Positions 45,721-54,607 are shown, counted from the first letter of the stretch. The stretch: DNA of 64,000 bases from Cytophagales bacterium UBA2561 (GCA_002340355.1 DDLX01000026.1:1-64000); one strand, 5' to 3'. Translations and numbers: made by a program. The notes: generated by a model not told the origin, from the sequence alone.

Positions 45721-46332
45721 ATGAACAAACTTTTCGTCAAATTATCAGTCATAAGTGGACTCCTTACGGGGTTAAGTTGTTTTGTACTTTTTTTAGGATT
45801 ACTGGCAATAGGGCTTAGACCATTGGAAGAACACCAATTTTTATATTTCCCATTCTATGCCTTGGGAATGGTAGTTGCAATGAAATATTTTCGAGATTAT
45901 CGGAATAGAGGATTAATGCACGGTTGGCAAGGCATTGGAATGGGATTATTAATTAATATTTTTGCAAGTTTAGTTTATACAGGAATGATTTACACATGGC
46001 TTACTTATGTTAGTCCTGAAGTATTCGAAAAGTATAAAAATAATGTAATGACAAAAGTAGAATCAGATACCAAGATTCTACAAGCTGAACTCCAAAAATT
46101 AGATAGAGATAAACCTGATGAAGCAAAAATATATGCTAATTGGAAGTCTGAAATGGATGATTATGCTAATTTGAAGGTAGTGGCTAGAAGTCTGCAACCC
46201 AGTCAAACTGCATGGAGCATTTGGATACGAACCGCAGGAATTGGGATGGTAATTGGAATGGGAATTGGTATCATTTTTAAACGAAAATCAGTTGGATTTA
46301 TCCAAAAGCCATCTTCTAACATTTCCTCATAA
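45721..46332 (+). CDS. DUF4199-family membrane protein, first copy
   Basis: I start at ATG 45721, right before the first membrane helix (LSVISGLLTGLSCFVLFLG). The protein has four hydrophobic helices and an acidic/Lys-rich soluble loop (about 100-160) between helices 3 and 4, as is typical of DUF4199. It is an inner-membrane protein of unknown function. It is followed by a second DUF4199 gene and a glycosyltransferase, an arrangement I know from related bacteria. Confidence 0.72.
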   Translation: MNKLFVKLSVISGLLTGLSCFVLFLGLLAIGLRPLEEHQFLYFPFYALGMVVAMKYFRDYRNRGLMHGWQGIGMGLLINIFASLVYTGMIYTWLTYVSPEVFEKYKNNVMTKVESDTKILQAELQKLDRDKPDEAKIYANWKSEMDDYANLKVVARSLQPSQTAWSIWIRTAGIGMVIGMGIGIIFKRKSVGFIQKPSSNISS

Positions 46333-46412
46333 TCTAAATATGTTCTCTTCTTTTTTCTTTTAAAATAATTGATTATCAGTTTTTTATACTTTTTAACAAA
46401 TGATGATTATTT

Positions 46413-46943
46413 ATGAAAAGTATCCACAATTTATATCAATATACAATTGTTGTAGCATTCATTGGTTTAGGACTAAATAGCTTTGCCTATACTGCGGGAA
46501 TTAAGGTAATGATGGAAGCAGGATTATTCATTAAAGTGATTCTTGCCAGTCTTACTATTTACTTTACACTTCGATTACGAGACGAAAATGGAGGATATTT
46601 TTCATTTCAGGAAGCCTTTCGAACCATTTTCATTATTGGAATATGCTATGGAGTTGGAGAAGCTATCTTTACCTTTGTTTTGTACAATTTTATTGATCCT
46701 GATTTATTTGCTAAAATACAAGAGCGTTTAATCTGGCAACTCGAAGAAGTACTACAGAATTCGAATTCTGAAACCCAAGTAGCCTATTTTAACCAGATAA
46801 TTAATCTACTAAAAAAGACAAGATTTCAATATGAAATTTGGCTTCTAGGAATAGATGTTCTTTCTAAAATCCTAAAATATGCGTTTTATGCCTTATTTTT
46901 GGGACGTATTTTAAAGAAAGACAATCCAAATCCTTTGGCTTAA
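46413..46943 (+). CDS. DUF4199-family membrane protein, second copy
   Basis: The 176-aa protein has four helices with the family's pattern: a loop motif RDENGGYFSFQEAFRTIF between helices 2 and 3, then a soluble segment, then a last helix. It is more divergent from the first copy than its position suggests. Function is unknown. It ends 44 bases before the glycosyltransferase start. Confidence 0.7.
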   Translation: MKSIHNLYQYTIVVAFIGLGLNSFAYTAGIKVMMEAGLFIKVILASLTIYFTLRLRDENGGYFSFQEAFRTIFIIGICYGVGEAIFTFVLYNFIDPDLFAKIQERLIWQLEEVLQNSNSETQVAYFNQIINLLKKTRFQYEIWLLGIDVLSKILKYAFYALFLGRILKKDNPNPLA

Positions 46944-46987
46944 ACTTTGCTTAAAAGCTGATAATCAATATATTATTAAATAAACGA

Positions 46988-47980
46988 ATGTTCCAAAAAA
47001 TTGATGTCTCGGTCGTAATTCCTTTACTTAATGAAGAAGAATCATTACCCGAATTGTGTGAACGAATTGACCAATCGTTGACTTCAGCAAAGTTAATTTA
47101 TGAACTTTTACTTATTGATGACGGTAGTACAGATAGTTCATGGACAATTATCGAACAACTTAGCTCTGAAAATCCACGCATTAAGGGCATTCGATTTCGC
47201 CGAAATTATGGAAAAGCAGCTGCTTTGCATATTGGTTTTCAAGCAGTTCAAGGTAAAGTAGTCTTAACAGCCGATGCTGACCTTCAAGACCGTCCCGAAG
47301 AATTTCCCGAAATGGTCGAATATATTCAGAATCAAGGACTTGACTTAGTTTCAGGTTGGAAAAAAAAGCGATACGATCCTGTTTCTAAAACCCTTCCGAC
47401 AAAACTTTTTAATGCAGCTACTCGCAAGTTTTCAGGTATTGAACTTCATGATTTTAATTGCGGTCTGAAAGCCTATCGTCTTGAAGTAGTCAAAAGTATT
47501 GAAGTTTATGGTGAAATGCACCGTTATATTCCTGTGATTGCGAAAGCACACGGTTTCAAGAAGATTGGTGAAAAAGTCGTAATTCATGCCGAACGAAAAT
47601 ATGGCGAGGGTAAATATTTTGGTGCTGAACGCTTTATTAATGGTTTCTTAGATTTACTTTCAATTACTTTTGTGAGTCGATTTAAGAAAAAACCCATGCA
47701 TTTCTTTGGAGCTTTAGGAACTGTCGCATTTTTGGTAGGTGGTTTTGTAACTTTTTGGCTCACCTTCGAAAAGTTTTATTTGTCAAATTTCGGAGACCCT
47801 GACCAGATTCGAAGAGAAGTTACTGATCAACCTCTATTTTTTATTGCTTTAACCGCAATAATTATTGGTGTACAATTTTTTCTGGCAGGATTTTTAGCTG
47901 AATTAATCTCCCTCAATTCTCCTAAACGCAATGACTATCAAATTAGACAGACAGTTAATATTTCTTATGAAACCACATAA
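46988..47980 (+). CDS. Family 2 glycosyltransferase, polyprenyl-phosphate sugar synthase type
   Basis: The 330-aa protein has a GT-A domain: SVVIPLLNEEESLPELCERI, LLIDDGSTDSSW, the DXD-like LTADADLQDRPEEF and GLKAYRLEV. Two C-terminal membrane helices follow (about 235-260 and 280-305). This is the layout of GtrB/DPM1-like enzymes that charge undecaprenyl phosphate with a sugar at the inner membrane. It overlaps the next gene by 14 bases. Confidence 0.9.
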   Translation: MFQKIDVSVVIPLLNEEESLPELCERIDQSLTSAKLIYELLLIDDGSTDSSWTIIEQLSSENPRIKGIRFRRNYGKAAALHIGFQAVQGKVVLTADADLQDRPEEFPEMVEYIQNQGLDLVSGWKKKRYDPVSKTLPTKLFNAATRKFSGIELHDFNCGLKAYRLEVVKSIEVYGEMHRYIPVIAKAHGFKKIGEKVVIHAERKYGEGKYFGAERFINGFLDLLSITFVSRFKKKPMHFFGALGTVAFLVGGFVTFWLTFEKFYLSNFGDPDQIRREVTDQPLFFIALTAIIIGVQFFLAGFLAELISLNSPKRNDYQIRQTVNISYETT

Positions 47981-49139
47981 CTTACTCAATTGGATTTTTG
48001 CTTTGATGCTCTTAGGAGCTTGTCAAAATAGCTCAATAGAGACAAAAATCAAAAAAACAGCGTTTGAAAATAAAATAACACAGGATAAAATTGTTGAAGG
48101 CTCTAATATTGAATATGCACAAAATTTTGATATTCAATACTTTGAGCATTATAAACTTTTAACAGTTCGAAACTCTGCTAGAAAAAGTGGCGATAGTTTA
48201 CAATATATTTTACTTGAAAAAAATGCTCCCAAACCGAAAGGCTTCCAAGAACATCAAATTATCAGAACCCCTGTGCAAGGTGTTATTTGTTTATCAGCTA
48301 CACAAATCTCAATAATTGATGAACTGGAAAAGGTTGAGACTATCATAGGAGTTTCGGATAAAAATTATGTCATGAATCCCAAAGTTCAACAGCAATTACA
48401 AACAGGAAAAACCTTAGAATTTGGACAAGAAAACACACTTAATGAAGAGTTAATATTAAGCACTAAACCTGATGTAATTTTAATGAGTTCAGGAGTTGAA
48501 AACTCATTACCTATTCTTGAAAAAATGCAAAAAACAGGTGTAAAGATTTTAATTAATGCCGATTGGTTAGAAACAACTCCTTTAGGACGAGCAGAATGGT
48601 TAAAACTTTATGGTATTTTGTATAATATTGAGAAGAAAGCTAATCTAAAATTTAGCAGAATTGAGAAAAATTATAAACAATTAAAATATAAAATCGGAAA
48701 TATTTCAAGACCTACTGTTATCACAAATGTTCCCTATAAAGGAACGTGGTATATGGCAGGAGGGAAAAGCTATGTAGCTCACTTCTTAGCAGATGCAGGC
48801 GCAAATTATGTCGGAAGAGAAAATACTGAAATTGGAAGCATTCCTACTGATTTTGAGACCATTTATAAAATGGGTTTAGATGCTGATTTTTGGATCAATC
48901 TCGGTACGATAGAGTCAAAAGAAATGCTCTTAAATCAAGATAAACGGCTGGCTGATTTTAAGGCTTTCCAACAAAATAACTTGTATAATTACACTGCTCG
49001 ATTAGATAAAAATAAACTTAATGAATACTTTGCAAATAGTATCATCAACCCTGACAAAGTTTTAGCAGATTTGATAGCTATTTTCCATCCTCATATATTA
49101 CCTAATCATCAATTTTATTATTATAAAAAATTGAACTAG
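47967..49139 (+). CDS. Periplasmic-binding lipoprotein of the BtuF/siderophore type
   Basis: I start at ATG 47967, which overlaps the glycosyltransferase end by 14 bases and gives the lipobox signal WIFALMLLGAC. The two lobes contain VICLSATQISIIDELEKVET and VILMSSGVENSLPILEKMQK, joined by a helical spine, then WYMAGGKSYVAHFLADAGA, as in iron-chelate or B12 binding proteins. No ABC permease or ATPase gene is adjacent, so it must use a remote transporter or act alone. Ligand is open. Confidence 0.82.
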   Translation: MKPHNLLNWIFALMLLGACQNSSIETKIKKTAFENKITQDKIVEGSNIEYAQNFDIQYFEHYKLLTVRNSARKSGDSLQYILLEKNAPKPKGFQEHQIIRTPVQGVICLSATQISIIDELEKVETIIGVSDKNYVMNPKVQQQLQTGKTLEFGQENTLNEELILSTKPDVILMSSGVENSLPILEKMQKTGVKILINADWLETTPLGRAEWLKLYGILYNIEKKANLKFSRIEKNYKQLKYKIGNISRPTVITNVPYKGTWYMAGGKSYVAHFLADAGANYVGRENTEIGSIPTDFETIYKMGLDADFWINLGTIESKEMLLNQDKRLADFKAFQQNNLYNYTARLDKNKLNEYFANSIINPDKVLADLIAIFHPHILPNHQFYYYKKLN

Positions 49140-49142
49140 AGT

Positions 49143-49589
49143 TTGTTACGATCAAAAATCATTTTATCTAGTATCTTGATTTGTATTTCCTTTGGGTTTG
49201 GATACTGGCTTTGGCACACCTACCAAAAAAGTGGTGAAACTAATTTTATACATTTTTTAGTACGTCATTATTATGCATCGCAAAACCCAAATGAAATTCG
49301 CATCTTAACAGAGAATACAATTTCCAAAAATAAGATCCTGATTCGGCAAGCAATGCCTCTTAAACAAAGTACCATTATCTACGAACAAGGACTTCAAGCC
49401 GAAAATTTTTCGGTTCCTAAAGGACAAAATAATTTTTGGGTATATTTCCAAAACCAGTTGATAGGCTCTTTCGTACATTTTAAAGCCAGTGCTTATCATA
49501 CCTACATCTATAAACTTACATTTTTTGAGGATGAAAACCAAGACATTCATTTTACTTATTCTATTACCCGTCAAACTACATTAAATTAA
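49143..49589 (+). CDS. Unknown membrane-anchored protein
   Basis: The 148-aa frame starts with TTG at 49143, only 3 bases after the previous stop codon, so translation is probably coupled. One N-terminal membrane helix (ILSSILICISFGFGYWLW) is followed by a beta-rich periplasmic domain ending in LTFFEDENQDIHFTYSITRQ. I recognise no family. Its position suggests it helps the binding lipoprotein upstream. Confidence 0.55.
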   Translation: MLRSKIILSSILICISFGFGYWLWHTYQKSGETNFIHFLVRHYYASQNPNEIRILTENTISKNKILIRQAMPLKQSTIIYEQGLQAENFSVPKGQNNFWVYFQNQLIGSFVHFKASAYHTYIYKLTFFEDENQDIHFTYSITRQTTLN

Positions 49590-49669
49590 ATTTTTATAGT
49601 AAAAAAACAAAACTTATTTTATACTTTTTACTGATTTATATTTTATTTTAAAAAAGTATAAACATCAAA

Positions 49670-49707
49670 AAAATAGGAGAAATTAAACGCATTAAATCTC
49701 CTATTTT
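49670..49707. terminator. Bidirectional terminator hairpin
   Basis: Perfect 11-base arms (AAAATAGGAGA and TCTCCTATTTT) lie between the convergent ends at 49589 and 49749. Confidence 0.8.
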
Positions 49708-49748
49708 TAATTTAAAAAATTAGGGTACAAAATATTTCTATTCCCAAA

Positions 49749-50321
49749 TCAACAATTTTCTAACCAATTTTGTATCATCTTCTTACCGTATTCGGTCAAA
49801 ACAGATTCAGGATGAAACTGGACTCCCCGTACATTATAGGACTGATGTGTAATTGCCATAATCTGCCCTTGGTCATCTATTGCTGTGATTTTCAATGACT
49901 TCGGAATATTTTTATCTGAAACAACCCACGAATGATACCGTCCAACAGGTTGACGTTGAGGTAAACCCATAAACAATTTATCATGAGTATCAATAATCGA
50001 AACATTAGTTTGTATGCCATGAAAAACACTAGGCAAATTTTCCAAAGTTGCGCCAAAAGCTTCGCCAATAGCTTGATGCCCTAAACAAACTCCTAAAATT
50101 GCTTTTTCAGAGGCGTACCTTTTGATTAACTTAGGCATAATTCCAGCCTCACTAGGGACACCAGGACCTGGAGAAAGTACAATTCTATCGTACTCAGCTA
50201 CGGCTGATAAATCAATTTTATCGTTTCGAAAAACAGTTACAGTATCTGTAGTTAATTCCTTGAGATAATGCACTAAATTGTAGGTAAAAGAGTCGTAATT
50301 ATCTAAAACTAATATATTCAT
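49749..50321 (-). CDS. trpG: Anthranilate synthase component II (glutamine amidotransferase)
   Basis: The 190-aa class I amidotransferase has the oxyanion block SPGPGVPSEAG, the nucleophile in ILGVCLGHQAIG (Cys79), and the His/Glu pair in VQFHPES (His170, Glu172). It supplies ammonia from glutamine to TrpE. It lies 89 bases after trpE in the same direction. PabA has the same fold, but the Trp attenuator ahead of the operon favours the tryptophan role. Confidence 0.88.
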   Translation of the reverse strand: MNILVLDNYDSFTYNLVHYLKELTTDTVTVFRNDKIDLSAVAEYDRIVLSPGPGVPSEAGIMPKLIKRYASEKAILGVCLGHQAIGEAFGATLENLPSVFHGIQTNVSIIDTHDKLFMGLPQRQPVGRYHSWVVSDKNIPKSLKITAIDDQGQIMAITHQSYNVRGVQFHPESVLTEYGKKMIQNWLENC

Positions 50322-50410
50322 TTTCTAATATTTAAGTTCTTCTAAAAAATGGCTTAAATAATTCTTTTTTTGAAAGAGTAATAAATTTAACTTCTTAAAA
50401 AAAGTATATT

Positions 50411-51823
50411 TTAAGAAATATCTTTTGCCAACTGAATGGCTCGTTTTAATGCTGCCAATTTATTGTTGACTTCTTGCAACTCTTTTTCAGGAACAGAATC
50501 GGCTACAATGCCTGCACCTGCCTGATAAAATAATTGGTTATTTTTACTCAAAAACGAACGAATCATAATCGCCGTATTAATCTCACCATCTAATCCAATA
50601 TAACCAATACACCCACCATAGTAGCCTCGATTTTGATTTTCATATTCATCAATCAATTGCATGGCTTTGTATTTTGGTGCGCCTGAAAGTGTTCCCGCAG
50701 GAAAAGAATCTGCCATAATTTTAATGGTATTCGTATCTGGAGGCAAATTACCTGTAACCTTTGATACTAAGTGAATTACATGACTGTAAAATTCTACTTC
50801 TCGATACTCTTCAACCTTCACCTTATCGCTGTTTCGACTCAAATCATTACGAGCCAAATCAACAAGCATGACATGTTCAGCATTTTCTTTAGGATCTTCA
50901 CAAAGTTGCTCAGCAAGTTTTCGGTCAGTTTTATCATCGCCTGTTCTACGGAATGTGCCTGCAATCGGATTGATAGTTGCCTTATTTTCTTTAACTAAAA
51001 TTTGGGCTTCGGGTGATGAACCAAAAATTTTGAAATTCCCATAATCGAAATAGAACAAATAGGGCGAAGGATTAATGGAGCGTAATGCCCGATATAAGTT
51101 AAAATCATCCCCTTGAAATTGCTGTGAAAATTGTCGAGAAACTACAATTTGAAAGACATTCCCGCGATGACAATGTTCTTTCCCTCTTTTGACCATTTCT
51201 ATATATTCCTGATTGGTAATATTTGAAGATTCATCTCCAACAGAATCAAAACCATAAGAAGCAAAGTTCTTACTGGCTAAAGTCGTTAGAAAACGATTGA
51301 TTTTAGACGTTTTCCCATCAATCAGATTTTCAACAATAGTCAGTTCATTCTTAAAATGGTCAATACAAATAATATACTTGTAAAAGCTGTAATAGATATC
51401 AGGAATTTTTGATTTTTCAGGAATTTTGTTTGAGAACTGAATATTTTCAAAATATTGTACGGCATCATACGAACAATAGCCAAATAAACCATTGATTTGC
51501 AAGTCAGTATCTGACTCTACAACCTGAAACCGTTTGGCAAAATCAGCCAACTTTTGAGGTACATCTACTTCACTCGTAACAGGTGTAATAATCGGTTTTT
51601 CGTGAGGCAATGTTTCGGTAATGATTTTGTCTTCCAACTTAAAGGAAGCAATTGGTTTAATGCCAATAAACGAAAAACTATTCTGACTACTTTTGAAATC
51701 AGAACTTTCGAGTAAAACACAATTAGGAAATTGGTCTCTGATTTTCAGATAGATACTAACTGGTGTGAGTGTATCTGCCAGTAGTCGGAGTGTATGTGTT
51801 CGGATTTGAAAAGTTTTTTCCAT
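50411..51823 (-). CDS. trpE: Anthranilate synthase component I
   Basis: The 470-aa chorismate-utilising enzyme has the C-terminal catalytic blocks: VFQIVVSRQFSQQFQGDDF, SPSPYLFYFDYG-like SINPSPYLFYF, NPIAGTFRRTGDD, MLVDLARNDLSRNS, and SGAPKYKAMQLIDEYE. With TrpG it converts chorismate and glutamine to anthranilate, the first step of tryptophan synthesis. It is preceded by a leader peptide with two Trp codons and a terminator (51897-52026), so expression is predicted to depend on charged tRNA-Trp. The rest of the trp genes are not in the window. Confidence 0.92.
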   Translation of the reverse strand: MEKTFQIRTHTLRLLADTLTPVSIYLKIRDQFPNCVLLESSDFKSSQNSFSFIGIKPIASFKLEDKIITETLPHEKPIITPVTSEVDVPQKLADFAKRFQVVESDTDLQINGLFGYCSYDAVQYFENIQFSNKIPEKSKIPDIYYSFYKYIICIDHFKNELTIVENLIDGKTSKINRFLTTLASKNFASYGFDSVGDESSNITNQEYIEMVKRGKEHCHRGNVFQIVVSRQFSQQFQGDDFNLYRALRSINPSPYLFYFDYGNFKIFGSSPEAQILVKENKATINPIAGTFRRTGDDKTDRKLAEQLCEDPKENAEHVMLVDLARNDLSRNSDKVKVEEYREVEFYSHVIHLVSKVTGNLPPDTNTIKIMADSFPAGTLSGAPKYKAMQLIDEYENQNRGYYGGCIGYIGLDGEINTAIMIRSFLSKNNQLFYQAGAGIVADSVPEKELQEVNNKLAALKRAIQLAKDIS

Positions 51824-51896
51824 TTTAGTCCCAAAGAATAAATTTGATAAAAATAAAATTATAGTTTTATATAAAAATCATTTAAAAATTAATCAT

Positions 51897-51927
51897 AAAA
51901 AAATCGCTTCTCCGTGAGGAAAAGCGA
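51897..51927 (-). terminator. Trp attenuator terminator
   Basis: Read on the minus strand, TCGCTTTTCC and GGAGAAGCGA pair over 10 bases with one G-U wobble around a TCAC loop, followed by T7. The hairpin lies between the leader peptide and trpE. Part of it (CCTCAC in the RNA, + strand 51914-51919) can instead pair with GTGAGG at the end of the leader peptide (+ strand 51969-51974), forming an antiterminator. Confidence 0.85.
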
Positions 51928-51963
51928 CTTATTATCTAATTAAGATTCAGACAAATAGTGGTC

Positions 51964-52026
51964 TTACACCTCACTAAAGCAAAGTGTGAATTGCCACCAA
52001 CTATTTCTCTGAAATAAATTTATCAT
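51964..52026 (-). CDS. trpL: Trp operon leader peptide with tandem Trp codons
   Basis: ATG at 52024-52026 and TAA at 51964-51966 give a 20-residue peptide, MINLFQRNSWWQFTLCFSEV. Two adjacent TGG codons lie at residues 10-11 (51994-51999). The RNA over the Trp codons (AAATAGTTGGTGG) can pair with CCACTATTT just after the stop codon, giving the 1:2 structure. GTGAGG in codons 18-20 can pair with the terminator's 5' arm, giving the 2:3 antiterminator. Stalling at Trp codons would leave GTGAGG free; full translation would cover it. This is the classical design of ribosome-mediated attenuation. Confidence 0.85.
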   Translation of the reverse strand: MINLFQRNSWWQFTLCFSEV

Positions 52027-52046
52027 CGTTTCTTTTTTTATTAAGG

Positions 52047-52078
52047 CAAAGGTTAGCATATTTTTTGACATCTCCAAA
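52047..52078 (-). promoter_or_regulatory. Promoter of the trpL-trpE-trpG operon
   Basis: On the minus strand a TTTG (52075-52078) is separated by 19 bases from TAACCTTTG (52047-52055), close to the TTTG-N19-TAnnTTTG pattern with one extra spacer base. The start would be about 10-15 bases upstream of the leader ATG. Confidence 0.55.
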
Positions 52079-52119
52079 GAATCTTTAATCATATTTTGCC
52101 AAACTGGCAAATAAATCGC

Positions 52120-52557
52120 TTAGAATTGAATCAATTTCTGATATAAATTTTGAGGAACAGGCATTAATTTTTTAGCAACATAATCCAAACAAATCATCCC
52201 TGTTTTGGCTCGTGCGACTTCCTGACCATCTTCCAACCGAGTTATTCGGAAATAAAAATCAAATCCAACACGCCCAAAATCATCCGCAACAACCTCCATT
52301 TGAATCGTTTGTCCATAAAAAACTTCTTGTTTATAAATTACTGCCGAATCCCCAACCAAAAGGGCAAGTCCTTCGACATGAAGTTCATCTTCATAACCTA
52401 AACTTCGTAAATATTGCATTCGAGCCTCATGAATATAGCTCAAATAACGGTCATTCGCAAGGTGATTTCCGTAATTAATGTCCGAAATCCGAACAGGTAA
52501 CGTAGTCTGAAAGGCAAATTTTTTAGGTAAAATAAGTGTAAGTCGTCCCATGAGCAT
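52120..52557 (-). CDS. Hotdog-fold acyl-CoA thioesterase
   Basis: The 145-aa protein has the 4-hydroxybenzoyl-CoA thioesterase pattern: TTLPVRISDINYGNHLAND with the catalytic Asp, then the long helix YLSYIHEARMQYLRSLGY. It hydrolyses an acyl-CoA, of unknown chain, in the cytoplasm. Its upstream ATG at 52557 and the one at 52551 are equally likely. It lies upstream of the trp leader in the same direction, but the leader has its own promoter. Confidence 0.85.
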   Translation of the reverse strand: MLMGRLTLILPKKFAFQTTLPVRISDINYGNHLANDRYLSYIHEARMQYLRSLGYEDELHVEGLALLVGDSAVIYKQEVFYGQTIQMEVVADDFGRVGFDFYFRITRLEDGQEVARAKTGMICLDYVAKKLMPVPQNLYQKLIQF

Positions 52558-52652
52558 TTTCAGGATAAGATTAAAAAAATATTTGCGTTCTTTGTTAGGC
52601 GTTTCAATGCTTTACTGACTCAAATCAAAGTTTCAAATTTACAGGAAAATTT

Positions 52653-53504
52653 ATGAAACATTCCTCCGAAAATTGGACAGAAATTATTTCTGCCGATACC
52701 TCACTTTTTCGCTTACAATTTCGAGAGCTTTGGCGGTATCGTGATTTGATTTCCTTATTTGTACGCCGTGATTTTGTGGCAACTTACAAACAAACGGTTT
52801 TTGGATTGGGATGGTATTTCCTTGAACCTCTGGTTACTACGGTTATTTTTACGATTGTCTTTGCGGGTATTGCGAATATTTCGACTGATGAAAATCCACC
52901 AACCCTATTTTATATGGCAAGTATTGTCATTTGGAATTTTTTCGCCAAAGCTCTACGAAATAATGCAGTACTTTTTACGGCAAATACTCATTTATTTGGC
53001 AAAGTTTATTTTCCTCGCTTGACCGTTGCGATTTCAAATACGATTTCGGGATTGGTCGCTTTTGGCTTTCAATTTTTGATGCTTTTGATTTTATGGGTTT
53101 ATTTTTATGTACAAGGCGCAAATTTATTCATTACGACTTATATCTTTTTGCTTCCTGTTTTCCTGATTTTGATGGGAATGATGGGATTAAGTTTAGGAAT
53201 CTTAGTTTCTGCCCTGACGACTAAATATCGTGATTTAGCCATTTTTATTAATTTCGGAGTGCAATTATTGATGTATTTTTGTCCAATTATTTATCCTGTT
53301 TCCTCTGTTCCCGAAGCAGGTCGGTTATATTTATTGCTTAATCCCATTACGCCAATTATCGAAGGATTTCGGTATGCTATGCTTGGAAATGGGACATTTG
53401 AATGGTGGCAATTGGGATATGCCACAATCGTGACAATAATTTTATTTATAAGTAGTGTTCTGATTTTCAATAAAGTACAACGTAACTTTATGGATACGGT
53501 TTAA
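52653..53504 (+). CDS. ABC-2 type polysaccharide/polyol-phosphate export permease
   Basis: The 283-aa protein has six membrane helices preceded by the LWRYRDLISLFVRRDFVATY coupling region and the FGLGWYFLEPLVTTVIF start, as in Wzm/TagG permeases. LLNPITPIIEGFRYAMLG near the end is also typical. It would export a surface glycan with a Wzt/TagH-type ATPase. The ATPase gene usually follows but is missing here: the next gene is a methyltransferase. Confidence 0.9.
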   Translation: MKHSSENWTEIISADTSLFRLQFRELWRYRDLISLFVRRDFVATYKQTVFGLGWYFLEPLVTTVIFTIVFAGIANISTDENPPTLFYMASIVIWNFFAKALRNNAVLFTANTHLFGKVYFPRLTVAISNTISGLVAFGFQFLMLLILWVYFYVQGANLFITTYIFLLPVFLILMGMMGLSLGILVSALTTKYRDLAIFINFGVQLLMYFCPIIYPVSSVPEAGRLYLLLNPITPIIEGFRYAMLGNGTFEWWQLGYATIVTIILFISSVLIFNKVQRNFMDTV

Positions 53505-53555
53505 AAAATTTTGGAATATCATTTTATTTTTGCGTTTGGTTAATCGTAAAAAATT

Positions 53556-54362
53556 ATGACAAACTCAGGGAAACAGGTTTTCAATTGGTGGCAAAAATTT
53601 CAAAATTACGGACGATTTTGGTGGAAATCTGTCCATATTCATGGAGTACATTCGCCATTTGTTTTTGAGCTTTATAACGAAGCTATTGCCGATGACCGTT
53701 ATTTTTATTCCTTTGATTATGTGGAGACTATTCGTCAAGAACTACGAGAATATTCCTACGAAATTGAGGTTCAGGATTATGGTTCAGGGTCAGTTTATGG
53801 GCAATCCAAAAAACGTTCAACTCCTCAATTACTCAAAAGTGCTTCGAATCCGAAACAAGGACAATTGTTATTTCGTTTAGTTAATTTTTTACAACCTAAA
53901 ACAATTGTTGAATTGGGGACTCATTTAGGAATTGGAACTTTATATTTGGCAGAAGCTAGCCCCAAAGATACACAAATTTACACTTTTGAAGGCTGTCCAA
54001 ATGTAGGGAAATTGGCACAAAAAATTTATGCTCATACTCACCTGAAAATCAATACGATTATTGGAAATTTGGATAAAACTTTAGTCCCAACATTAACCGA
54101 AATTCCTTCCGTAGATTTGGTGTATTTTGATGCCAATCATCGGCTTGAGCCTACCCTTCAATATTTCGAGGCTTTTTTGCCAAAAATCAATGAAAATTCA
54201 GTTTTTATTTTTGATGATATTTACTATTCTGAAGAAATGAAGCAGGCTTGGGAAGCAATTTGTAAGTACCCAGAGGTTAAAATTAGCATTGATTTATTTG
54301 ATGTGGGAATAGTGCTTTTTAGAGAGAACCAACCGAAACAACATTTTTGTTTAAAGTTTTGA
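53556..54362 (+). CDS. SAM-dependent O-methyltransferase-like protein
   Basis: The 268-aa protein has motif I LQPKTIVELGTHLGIGTLYL, motif II QIYTFEGCPNVG and the acidic DLVYFDANHRLEP, matching the Methyltransf_24 group. The N-terminal 85 residues (WWKSVHIHGVHSPFVFELY) resemble a conserved extension seen in Bacteroidota homologues. It lies 51 bases after the ABC permease and is probably co-transcribed. Modification of a surface glycan or small molecule is possible but unproven. Confidence 0.75.
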   Translation: MTNSGKQVFNWWQKFQNYGRFWWKSVHIHGVHSPFVFELYNEAIADDRYFYSFDYVETIRQELREYSYEIEVQDYGSGSVYGQSKKRSTPQLLKSASNPKQGQLLFRLVNFLQPKTIVELGTHLGIGTLYLAEASPKDTQIYTFEGCPNVGKLAQKIYAHTHLKINTIIGNLDKTLVPTLTEIPSVDLVYFDANHRLEPTLQYFEAFLPKINENSVFIFDDIYYSEEMKQAWEAICKYPEVKISIDLFDVGIVLFRENQPKQHFCLKF

Positions 54363-54469
54363 ATGTTATATATCTTCAGATACTATGCTTAGACTCAAGC
54401 GACTTTGCCCCACTAAAATTTTATTGATTTACAACTTACTCATTATCATTCAGATAAAATCAAATTTAA

Positions 54470-54513
54470 TTTTTCTTTAGCGGTGAGTTTGCAAACCCAC
54501 CGCTAAGGAAAAA
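54470..54513. terminator. Long bidirectional terminator hairpin
   Basis: Arms around TTAGCGGTG and CACCGCTAA extend into A/T runs on both sides. The inner GTTTGCAAAC is itself a palindrome. The hairpin lies between the convergent ends at 54362 and 54608. Confidence 0.75.
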
Positions 54514-54607
54514 TGGCGTTTTAGCTTAATAAACAAAGACTTTTAAATAATTTCAAGATTAAATTTAGACTTATTGAGCTTCAAGAATCCAACAAGTCTA
54601 AAATTTT

